DNA of 13,360 bases from Ruminococcus sp. CAG:488. GTDB taxonomy: Bacteria > Bacillota > Clostridia > Oscillospirales > Acutalibacteraceae. This document shows positions 1 to 5,924 of this stretch, piece after piece; position 1 is the first letter of the stretch, and every line of letters starts with the position of its first letter. The position numbers and the translations under genes are program-made. The notes under the pieces were generated by a model. That model was not told the DNA's origin, did not search any database, and saw nothing but the letters and a program-made list of their open reading frames with translations. The stretch is taken from contig HF999629.1 in the NCBI GenBank assembly GCA_000434055.1, positions 14,624 to 27,983 of the forward strand, read 5' to 3'.

Positions 1-622
1 TCTTTCCGTCAACAATATCGCCGTTGCCGATAACAGGAATCGAGACGGCTTTTTTGACGTTTGCAATTTCGTCAAGCGACACGGGAGGAGCGTACATCTG
101 ATCCTTTGTTCTGCCGTGAACCGTGATAGCGTCTGCACCTGCAGCCTCAATTATTTTTGCAATTTCAACAGCGTTTATGCTGTTCTTATCCCAGCCGATT
201 CGTATTTTTGCCGTGACGGGAACGGGGGAGACCTCAACGACCTTTTTAACAATTTTGCCGATCAGCTCCGGATTTTTGAGAAGAGCCGAGCCACCGCCGT
301 TTCCTGCAATCTTCGGCGCAGGGCAGCCCATGTTTATATCAATAAAGTCGGGAGAGAACTCCATGGCCTTCAAAGCGGCATTTGCCATGATTTCAGGATC
401 GTCACCGAATATCTGAGCGCCTGCCGGGCGTTCGGCATCCGAGAGAAAGAGCAGCTCCTTAGACTTTTTGTCTTGCATTGTTAAACCCTTGGAGCTGACC
501 ATTTCACTGATGACATATGCCGCACCGTAGCTCATGCAAAGCTCGCGAAAGGCTCTGTCGGCAACTCCTGCCATGGGCGCAAGACAAGCGTATCCTTTTA
601 TTTCAAGATTTCCGATTTTCAT
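1..622 (-). CDS. dus: tRNA-dihydrouridine synthase, 5' part (3' end beyond left edge)
   Basis: FMN- and NADPH-dependent enzyme that reduces uridines to dihydrouridine in tRNA. The frame reads leftward from ATG at 622-620 and stays open for 207 codons to the window edge, about two thirds of a usual DusB-type protein of roughly 320 residues. Visible family signatures are the N-terminal APMAGVADRAFR (residues 15-26), an ISEMVSSKG segment near 38-46, DINMGCPAPKI (95-105) with the catalytic cysteine at 100, a KIRIGWD stretch at 139-145, ITVHGRT (166-172) and VIGNGDI (197-203) of the TIM-barrel FMN site. The start is supported by a GGTGA ribosome site four bases upstream and by a TTGACA/TAGAAT promoter just before it, which leaves a very short leader. 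Family assignment is secure; the DusB subtype is inferred from general resemblance. Confidence 0.93.
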   Translation of the reverse strand, partial: MKIGNLEIKGYACLAPMAGVADRAFRELCMSYGAAYVISEMVSSKGLTMQDKKSKELLFLSDAERPAGAQIFGDDPEIMANAALKAMEFSPDFIDINMGCPAPKIAGNGGGSALLKNPELIGKIVKKVVEVSPVPVTAKIRIGWDKNSINAVEIAKIIEAAGADAITVHGRTKDQMYAPPVSLDEIANVKKAVSIPVIGNGDIVDGK

Positions 623-638
623 TAAATCACCAAGATTT

Positions 639-668
639 ATTCTACCACATTTATTATATGATTGTCAA
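639..668 (-). promoter_or_regulatory. sigma-A-type promoter of dus
   Basis: On the minus strand there is a perfect -35 TTGACA (668-663), an 18-base spacer and a -10 TAGAAT (644-639). Transcription would start near 632, about ten bases before the dus ATG, so the leader is little more than the ribosome site. Confidence 0.7.
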
Positions 669-780
669 AATAAATTGAGGTAAAATAATTTTGTGAAGAA
701 AGCTATATTTATCAAGCTGATACGGTGCGATATCTCTAAATAAGACTTAAACCGCAGGACGTGATGTCAAATCACAGAAA

Positions 781-805
781 TAAAAACAGGCGACCGCCGG
801 CCGCC
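781..805 (-). terminator. rho-independent terminator of the choloylglycine hydrolase gene
   Basis: Reading on the minus strand, GGCGGCC-GGC-GGTCGCC (805-789) forms a 7-bp stem with one G-T pair and a 3-base loop, followed by TGTTTTTATTT. It lies 15 bases past the stop codon at 820. Confidence 0.8.
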
Positions 806-819
806 CTTTTAAGATATTT

Positions 820-1794
820 TTAATTTTGCCAAAGAATGCTGCTGTCCGTGAGCATGGGATAGCGAATCAGTTCATTGCTCCAAAGATCCTCACGGTGCAT
901 ATCGACCGCCGTAATCCGGCGGTTGTCATACGTTGTGTAGTAATAAATTCCCTTGCTTGCGTTGCAGCAGGAGGTGTAAATCGTGATTTCGTATTTGCCG
1001 TCGGCAACCTCACAGCAGCCCCTTTGCTGTTCGACCGAGCCGAGAATATGGAAAAACTGACTGACGCTTTCCTTTTCGGAGTTGCCCGAGACGGAATTCA
1101 TTTTTGTAAATGCGACTTTTACGAATCTTGATGCCGAGGAGAGATCCCCCGGCAGACCGATTGCGCCCATTCCTCTGCTGTACATATCAAACGAAAGCTT
1201 GTCCGAAAAATTGTTCTTCGGCTGCTTCGGTGAGAGGTACGAGAAATCATTGAGCCTTTGCATTTGTGCTTCAAAAGGCGGATTGTTCGTCAGCACACCG
1301 ATAGGGTTATCATAGATTTTCAGCCCGTCGGCAACGGATTCGACTGTGATTGACTTGTCCTTGTCTGCGATTATCCAATGAAGCTGTGCCGTCGGAAGCT
1401 TGTCGCTGAAAGGCGTTCCGACAAGGTTGGTATTGCTCAAAAGCGTCTGCACTTCGTCAACCGCAGCGCATTGCGAGAGAATCCACGGAATAAGCTCAAA
1501 CTGTGCGATGTTTGTTTTATCATCAACAGGCTGAGCATAGACCGCATTGCCGACAAAATTAAGCCCCGCAATGCCGAGTCCCTTCTCGTTGACTGCATCG
1601 TAATAGAGCGGATAGCCGTCTGCAACGTGCGCCGTTCCTATTATCGCATAGTGGCTTTCGATCGGTTCCGTGTGCTTGAAGTTAAAAGGATAGTTCCTCG
1701 GAGTTACCGTGATTTCATCTCCGTAGGAAAACTCATAGTCTAAGGTTCTGCCGAAATAAAAATCATTTGTTTTGTATGTCGCCGCTGTGCACAT
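820..1794 (-). CDS. choloylglycine hydrolase / linear amide C-N hydrolase (bile salt hydrolase or penicillin V acylase)
   Basis: Ntn-hydrolase family enzyme that cleaves an amide bond, most likely glycine- or taurine-conjugated bile salts, in the cytoplasm. The protein has 324 residues, normal for the family (about 315-340). It begins Met-Cys, so removal of Met exposes the catalytic Cys2. Other active-site positions of the Clostridium perfringens enzyme are present: Arg16 and Asp19 (FGRTLDYE), Asn79 (GLN), the Asn170-Asn171 pair (LTNNPPF) and Arg223 in MGAIGLPGDLSSASRF. No signal peptide is seen. AAGGA eight bases before the ATG supports the start, and the family logic requires Cys at position 2. 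It lies 86 bases behind the MATE transporter gene on the same strand with no hairpin between, so it may also receive read-through. Penicillin V acylase activity cannot be excluded from sequence alone. The family call is very secure, the bile-salt substrate likely. Confidence 0.93.
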   Translation of the reverse strand: MCTAATYKTNDFYFGRTLDYEFSYGDEITVTPRNYPFNFKHTEPIESHYAIIGTAHVADGYPLYYDAVNEKGLGIAGLNFVGNAVYAQPVDDKTNIAQFELIPWILSQCAAVDEVQTLLSNTNLVGTPFSDKLPTAQLHWIIADKDKSITVESVADGLKIYDNPIGVLTNNPPFEAQMQRLNDFSYLSPKQPKNNFSDKLSFDMYSRGMGAIGLPGDLSSASRFVKVAFTKMNSVSGNSEKESVSQFFHILGSVEQQRGCCEVADGKYEITIYTSCCNASKGIYYYTTYDNRRITAVDMHREDLWSNELIRYPMLTDSSILWQN

Positions 1795-1830
1795 GAGGAT
1801 CTTCCTTTCTTTGAAACGTTCGTTGAATTT

Positions 1831-1836
1831 ATTATA
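1831..1836 (-). promoter_or_regulatory. possible -10 element for the choloylglycine hydrolase gene
   Basis: A perfect TATAAT lies on the minus strand at 1836-1831, 37 bases before the start codon. The matching -35 region is poor (CGAAAA-like), so this is either a weak or regulated promoter or chance in AT-rich DNA. Confidence 0.4.
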
Positions 1837-1880
1837 TGCCGATTTTGTTTTTATTTTCGTTGTATTATGAAAATGTATTT

Positions 1881-3233
1881 TTAAACTATTCCGTCATATT
1901 TCACCATGTTCATATACTTGAAGCAGAAGGTGAGGGAAATCACGCCGGCAACGCACCAGCCGACAGGCCATGAGACCCAGATTCCGGTTGAAGCGAGAGC
2001 GGTTTTTGAAAGAATTATTGCAAGAACGACTCGTAGAACAAGGTCTGTGAATGTACCCGTCATAAAGGCTTTCATCTGTCCCGCACCCCTGAGTACACCG
2101 TCGGAAACAAGCTTTGCGGCTGCGAAGAAATAGAACGGAGTCAGAATCCTCAGGAAAAGCATACCTGTGTCCATTGCCGTTCCCGTCGGGCTTTCGAGGA
2201 AGAAATAAATTAGATAACGGCTTGCAAGCAGATAAACGGCAACAATCGGAATACAAATCATCCACGTCAGCTTTACGCCTGCCTTGAAGCCCTCTTTTAT
2301 TCGGCCGAATTTGCGTGCACCGAGGTTCTGCGCCGTGTAATTTGAAATTCCGTTGCCGAAGGTCGTGAACGAGGTTATGACAAGATTGTTGAGCTTGATC
2401 GAAGCCGAATATCCGGCAATTACGCCCGAACCGAAGCTGTTGATAACGCCCTGAATTATAATATTGCCGACCGAAATGAAACTCTGCTGAAGTATGCTCG
2501 GTATCGCAACGGCGGCAATTCTTTTAAGAAGCGCAAATGAAAATGCGGCAGGCTTGCCGTCGGTTTCAATATTTGCAAAGCGACGGAACACAAAGAATAC
2601 GGCGAGTATGCAGCTTATACCCTGACAGATAAAGGTCGCCCATGCAACGCCGCTGACGCCCATTTTGAAGCCTGCGACAAAGAGAATGTCGGCGGCAATG
2701 TTTGAAACGGACGAGCAGGCGAGGAAGATAAACGGCGTCTTTGAATCTCCGAGAGCGGAGAATATGCCCGAGGCGATATTATAATAGAAAACAAACGGCA
2801 GACCGATTATGTATATTAAAAGATAAAGCTTTGAATCGGCGAAGATGTTTTCGGGCGTGTTGATAAGCTCAAGCAGCTTTGTTGAGAAAATCAAGCCGAG
2901 AGCCATGAGCAAAATACACAGCACGCCGCCTGAAATCAGGGTGGTATAAACCGCCGTTTTCATGTCTCTGAAACGCTTTGCGCCGAAAAGCTGGGAGGTG
3001 ATGACCGAACAGCCGATATTGCAGCCAAAAGCGAACGCAATGAAGATAAGCGTGATCTCATAGCTGTTGCCGACCGCCGCCAAAGCGTCATTGCCGATGA
3101 ATTTACCCGCAACGAAGCTGTCGGCAAGATTATAAAGCTGCTGAAATATTATGCTGCCGAAAAGGGGAAGGCAGAATTTCCAAACCACAGTATAGGGCTT
3201 TCCTATCGTTAAGTCCTTATTGATAACACACAC
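1881..3233 (-). CDS. MATE-family multidrug/toxin efflux transporter
   Basis: Integral membrane antiporter that exports cationic drugs, toxins or metabolites using a Na+ or H+ gradient. The 450-residue length and about 12 hydrophobic segments arranged as two similar halves match the MATE family. Family hallmarks are the N-terminal DLTIGKPY (7-14), PLFGSIIFQQLYNLADSF (23-40), SALGDSKTPF (159-168) after the fourth helix, and the second-half counterpart VLRGAGQMKAF (380-390). The substrate cannot be read from sequence. Next downstream is a choloylglycine hydrolase, so bile acids or their products are conceivable, but this is only inference from position. The start is uncertain: the in-frame start is GTG at 3233-3231, and AAGGA lies only one base before it. 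An ATG two bases upstream is in another frame and stops after eight codons. A TAA lies further upstream in frame, so no longer N-terminus exists. Confidence 0.93.
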   Translation of the reverse strand: MCVINKDLTIGKPYTVVWKFCLPLFGSIIFQQLYNLADSFVAGKFIGNDALAAVGNSYEITLIFIAFAFGCNIGCSVITSQLFGAKRFRDMKTAVYTTLISGGVLCILLMALGLIFSTKLLELINTPENIFADSKLYLLIYIIGLPFVFYYNIASGIFSALGDSKTPFIFLACSSVSNIAADILFVAGFKMGVSGVAWATFICQGISCILAVFFVFRRFANIETDGKPAAFSFALLKRIAAVAIPSILQQSFISVGNIIIQGVINSFGSGVIAGYSASIKLNNLVITSFTTFGNGISNYTAQNLGARKFGRIKEGFKAGVKLTWMICIPIVAVYLLASRYLIYFFLESPTGTAMDTGMLFLRILTPFYFFAAAKLVSDGVLRGAGQMKAFMTGTFTDLVLRVVLAIILSKTALASTGIWVSWPVGWCVAGVISLTFCFKYMNMVKYDGIV

Positions 3234-3240
3234 ATCCTTA

Positions 3241-3269
3241 TTGACGAATATTCTTAATTATATTATAAT
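3241..3269 (+). promoter_or_regulatory. promoter of the small membrane-protein gene (plus strand)
   Basis: -35 TTGACG (3241-3246), exactly 17 bases, then -10 TATAAT (3264-3269). The predicted start near 3276 gives a leader of about 78 bases. It shares bases 3264-3267 with the minus-strand -10. Confidence 0.7.
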
Positions 3270-3290
3270 ACAAGAAACCAAGTATGTAAA
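3262..3290 (-). promoter_or_regulatory. promoter of the MATE gene (minus strand)
   Basis: -35 TTTACA (3290-3285), exactly 17 bases, then -10 TATAAT (3267-3262). The predicted start near 3255 leaves about 22 bases of leader. The -10 overlaps that of the opposing promoter. Confidence 0.75.
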
Positions 3291-3353
3291 TCATTTTTTG
3301 AAGCTTGGCTGACGGAGTGAGGTTACACAAACTCAAAAAGGGAGAATGAATCT

Positions 3354-3968
3354 ATGAAGAAAATAATTCTTTTGATAACAACCTTTTTAACAGCTTTTGT
3401 TTTGGTGATTCTCGGTATTGTAGGAACACTTTCTGTTCGGTCAAAGTCCGAAACCGATTCCCAATGTACAATTGAAAAGATAGAAAATTATGAAATTAAG
3501 GATGCTTCTTACAATTTAACTAAGCTTGACGGAATGATGAAAAAATACGAGATTCAAGTAAATGGCTTGTTGACCTTTTATTTGGATGGAGAGAAGATTG
3601 AGAATAACGAAGAACATTTTTTTCACACGTCGAATGAAGAATTCTTTAATAATTTAAAGGAACATTCCGATCAATACGGGCTCTATGAAGTAAATTTTAA
3701 AATTAACAATGAATCAAACGAAATGATGTTTGACATTGATTGGAAGCTTGATAGTGAAAGGCATGCCGTCATAGAAACTGATTTCACAGTAGAAGGAAGA
3801 TCAGTTGATGCAAAAAAGGAAGAACAGTCCGGTCTAGTTGTGCTAATAGATAACCCTGATATGTCTGAGGAACAGGTGAAAAATTTGCTTATTTCCGATG
3901 GATTGAAGCTCACTTATCAAACGGAAAGCGGTGCAGACATTCATAATAACGAAATACATATAAAATAA
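3354..3968 (+). CDS. hypothetical small membrane-anchored protein, 204 aa
   Basis: I do not recognise a family. Residues 1-3 are MKK, followed by a single hydrophobic helix (about 4-27, ILLITTFLTAFVLVIL and on), then a polar, acidic region rich in Asn, Glu and Lys that should face outside the cell. There is no lipobox cysteine; the only cysteine is at 38. The outer part alternates short charged and hydrophobic stretches (for example MMFDIDWKLD, 118-127), which may form a beta-rich domain, but no motif suggests a function. An AGGGAG ribosome site about ten bases upstream supports the ATG; a nearer-upstream ATG (3347) stops after two codons. The gene is visibly AT-richer than its neighbours and stands alone between a transporter and a repeat island, which hints at horizontal acquisition. 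It is divergent from the MATE gene and shares its promoter region. Confidence 0.75.
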   Translation: MKKIILLITTFLTAFVLVILGIVGTLSVRSKSETDSQCTIEKIENYEIKDASYNLTKLDGMMKKYEIQVNGLLTFYLDGEKIENNEEHFFHTSNEEFFNNLKEHSDQYGLYEVNFKINNESNEMMFDIDWKLDSERHAVIETDFTVEGRSVDAKKEEQSGLVVLIDNPDMSEEQVKNLLISDGLKLTYQTESGADIHNNEIHIK

Positions 3969-4101
3969 ACATGTCTTTAAAATTTGAGGAAAATATCGGG
4001 AAAAGAACTTTTTGATTGTGAGGATAACCTCAGCTTGAAAGCGGGCACAGAAAAGAAAACTGTTGTTGATTGATATTTATATTTTGTTGCGACGTGACCG
4101 A

Positions 4102-4123
4102 GCCGCAGCGAGACGCTGTCGGC
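4102..4123. repeat. GC-rich hairpin beside the MITE-like element
   Basis: GCCG-CAGCG (4102-4110), loop AGA, CGCTG (4114-4118), one bulged T, then CGGC (4120-4123). The 9-bp interrupted stem has no U-tract, so it is not an intrinsic terminator. It may be a further part of the adjacent repeat. Confidence 0.5.
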
Positions 4124-4135
4124 GAAAGTGATAAT

Positions 4136-4246
4136 GGGCTCCTCCAATGGGGGAGCTGTCAGCGAAGCTGACTGAGGGAGTAAAGTCTCATCAAACTAAA
4201 ACTCCCTCCGTCACGACTTCGTCGTGCCACCTCCCTCAAGAGGGCG
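4136..4246. repeat. MITE-like imperfect inverted-repeat element made of nested hairpins
   Basis: The element is built of two mirror-like arms around a 19-base AT-rich centre. Left arm: CTCCTCC-AAT-GGGGGAG (4139-4155, 7-bp stem with one G-T pair), then GTCAGC-GAA-GCTGAC (4158-4172, perfect 6-bp stem). Right arm: CACGAC-TTC-GTCGTG (4212-4226, perfect 6-bp stem), then CCCTC-AA-GAGGG (4233-4244). The inner ends ACTGAGGGAGT (4171-4181) and ACTCCCTCCGT (4201-4211) also pair with each other. From memory, very similar GAGGGAG/CTCCCTC elements with GTCAGCGAAGCTGAC loops occur many times in gut Clostridia genomes. No transposase is present, so any mobility would need help from elsewhere. Copy number here cannot be judged from one window. 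Confidence 0.65.
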
Positions 4247-4291
4247 GCCACGAATATTCTGCACCGAAAGCGGTTTTTATCAGATTTTCTT

Positions 4292-4313
4292 GGTGCGATG
4301 TGGGCATCGCACC
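4292..4313. repeat. perfect 9-bp hairpin, likely a second interspersed repeat
   Basis: GGTGCGATG (4292-4300), loop TGGG, CATCGCACC (4305-4313), followed by CTACGG. There is no T-tract, so it is not an intrinsic terminator for either strand. I recall similar GGTGCGATG...CATCGCACC units scattered in gut Clostridia genomes, usually near the other repeat type. Function unknown. Confidence 0.55.
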
Positions 4314-4519
4314 CTACGGTAAGAGTAGAAAAGTAATGTCGTACAGAGGAATGAAGCAGCACAAACGGTAATTTTACTCTCCGACAAATGAAATGGCACA
4401 ATTCCTTAAAAAATGCATTATTATTCATTTATCATTCACTGCTCTGCTCGCCGCTTTTTAGCAAACAACCGATTTATGTGTGAGGTAACGTACTATCTAA
4501 GTCAAACGCTTTGTAAATT

Positions 4520-4639
4520 TGCATATAATATTTCTCACACTTGAAAATCCGTTGTGCATATATACAAAAAGGCGAAAAATGAGAAAAAATGTCTTGCATA
4601 AATATACATTTTATGCTAATATATGTGCATAAAACACAG
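4520..4639 (+). promoter_or_regulatory. array of four TGCATA elements, candidate ArgR operators of argG
   Basis: TGCATA occurs in the same orientation at 4520, 4555, 4595 and 4626, each followed by an AT-rich half. The copy at 4595-4608, TGCATAAATATACA, matches 12 of 14 positions of the ArgR/AhrC box core TGAATWWWWATTCA and overlaps the argG -35. GCATAAAA at 4627-4634 forms a perfect 8-bp inverted repeat with TTTTATGC at 4609-4616, flanking the -10. Binding here would block RNA polymerase, as expected for arginine repression. That ArgR is the binding protein is inference. Confidence 0.5.
4594..4622 (+). promoter_or_regulatory. argG promoter
   Basis: -35 TTGCAT (4594-4599), 17 bases, -10 TAATAT (4617-4622) with an extended TGC just before it. 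The predicted start near 4629 leaves a leader of about 38 bases, too short for a T-box or riboswitch. Confidence 0.72.
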
Positions 4640-4666
4640 ACAATACTGTATATCGGAGGTATTATT

Positions 4667-5896
4667 ATGAATAAGAAGGATATCAAAAAAATTGTACTCG
4701 CTTACTCGGGCGGACTTGATACATCAATCATCATTCCGTGGCTCAAGGAGAACTACAACAACCCTGAGATAATCGCTGTTTCGGGTAACGTAGGTCAGGC
4801 AAGCGAGCTTGAAGGACTTGAGGAGAAGGCTCTCAAGACAGGCGCATCGAAGCTCTATGTTGAGGATCTCACAAAGCAGATGCTTGACGAGGTTGCTTTC
4901 CCGTGCGTTCAGGCAGGTGCTCTTTATGAGAACTATCCGCTCGGCACGGCTCTTGCTCGTCCGATCATTGCAAAGAGGCTTTGCGAGATCGCCGAAAAAG
5001 AGGGAGCAGACGCTATCTGCCACGGCTGCACAGGTAAGGGCAATGACCAGGTAAGATTCGAGGTTGCCATTAAGGCTTTCGCTCCCGACATGACAATCAT
5101 CGCTCCGTGGAGAGAGTGGGATATCAAGTCACGTGACGAGGAAATCGACTATGCAGAGGCACACAATGTTCCTCTTAAGATAAACAGAGAGACAAACTAC
5201 TCAAAGGACAAGAACATCTGGCATCTTTCTCACGAAGGTCTTGACCTTGAGGATCCGGCAAACGAGCCGCAGTATAACAAGCCCGGCTTCCTTGAGATGG
5301 GTATTTCTCCCGAACAGGCTCCGGACAAGCCGACCTATGTAAAGATTCACTTTGAAAAGGGCGTTCCGACCGCTATCGACGGAGTTGAGATGGATTCCGT
5401 AGCTCTTGTTACAAAGCTCAACGAGCTTGGCGGCGCAAACGGCATCGGACTTCTTGATATCGTTGAAAACAGACTTGTCGGCATGAAGTCAAGGGGCGTA
5501 TATGAGACTCCTGGCGGAACAATTCTCTACAAGGCACATGAGATGCTCGAAACAATCACTCTCGATAAGGAAACTTCACACTATAAGGCACTTGTAGGTC
5601 ATAAGCTCGGCGAGCTTGTTTACAACGCTCAGTGGTATTCACCGCTTACAGAGGCTATTCTTGCTTTCGTTAAGGAGACTCAGAAGACGGTTACAGGCGA
5701 CGTAACCGTTAAGCTCTACAAGGGCAACATCATTAACGCCGGCGTAACATCTCCGTTCTCACTCTACGATCCCGAGATCGCGACCTTCGATGAGGACGAG
5801 GTTTACAACCAGGCTGATTCGGCAGGATTCATCAATCTTTACGGCCTGCCGACCAAGGTTTATTCAAAGATGAAGAAAAAGGCCGGTCTTGACTAA
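4667..5896 (+). CDS. argG: argininosuccinate synthase
   Basis: Joins citrulline and aspartate using ATP to form argininosuccinate, the second-last step to arginine, in the cytoplasm. The 409-residue protein has the family's usual length. Visible features are the N-terminal ATP-pyrophosphatase loop AYSGGLDTS (12-20) and the HGCTGKGNDQVRFE segment (119-132) that contacts ATP and substrates. The ATG at 4667 is chosen because CGGAGG (4653-4658) sits eight bases upstream and the residues after it match the usual N-terminus. A longer in-frame start at 4589 would begin upstream of the promoter and add a 26-residue tail unlike the family. Codon use is strongly biased (lysine mostly AAG), consistent with high expression. 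argH follows after 28 bases with no terminator between, so the two should be cotranscribed. Confidence 0.97.
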   Translation: MNKKDIKKIVLAYSGGLDTSIIIPWLKENYNNPEIIAVSGNVGQASELEGLEEKALKTGASKLYVEDLTKQMLDEVAFPCVQAGALYENYPLGTALARPIIAKRLCEIAEKEGADAICHGCTGKGNDQVRFEVAIKAFAPDMTIIAPWREWDIKSRDEEIDYAEAHNVPLKINRETNYSKDKNIWHLSHEGLDLEDPANEPQYNKPGFLEMGISPEQAPDKPTYVKIHFEKGVPTAIDGVEMDSVALVTKLNELGGANGIGLLDIVENRLVGMKSRGVYETPGGTILYKAHEMLETITLDKETSHYKALVGHKLGELVYNAQWYSPLTEAILAFVKETQKTVTGDVTVKLYKGNIINAGVTSPFSLYDPEIATFDEDEVYNQADSAGFINLYGLPTKVYSKMKKKAGLD

Positions 5897-5924
5897 TCAA
5901 TAAATATTCGGAGAATTATAAGCT

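Larger units (their letters stand above)
623..819. other. intergenic region between dus and choloylglycine hydrolase
   Basis: About 200 bases without a gene. It holds the dus promoter (639-668) and the terminator of the upstream minus-strand gene (781-805). Between them (about 670-780) I see only AT-rich DNA and a weak 5-bp hairpin GTGAT...ATCAC, with no coding frame or RNA gene I can support. Confidence 0.6.
3969..4666. other. long gene-free region between the hypothetical gene and argG
   Basis: About 700 bases without a credible gene. From left to right it holds AT-rich DNA with a weak TGAGG...CCTCA hairpin (about 4018-4031), a GC-rich hairpin (4102-4123), a MITE-like repeat (4136-4246), a perfect 9-bp hairpin (4292-4313), AT-rich sequence with repeated TTATTCATT-like words (about 4415-4440), and the argG control region (4520-4666). 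Small open frames inside the repeat follow its palindromes and have no ribosome sites, so I do not call them. Confidence 0.6.

Noticed and set aside
116..484. Plus-strand open frames at 116-484 and 123-416
   Set aside because: They lie opposite the dus gene, whose minus-strand protein shows clear family motifs; these are shadow frames without ribosome sites.
4233..4244. CCCTC-AA-GAGGG as an intrinsic terminator
   Set aside because: The loop is two bases and no T-tract follows on either strand; it fits better as part of the repeat.
4147..4428. Small open frames on both strands in the repeat island
   Set aside because: They follow the palindromic repeats, have low-complexity arginine- and serine-rich products and lack ribosome sites.
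4589..4666. Longer start for argG at 4589
   Set aside because: It begins upstream of the -35/-10 pair and lacks a ribosome site; ATG 4667 has CGGAGG at ideal spacing and the family's N-terminus.
4629..4666. T-box or riboswitch in the argG leader
   Set aside because: The leader is only about 38 bases with no stem-loop or terminator.
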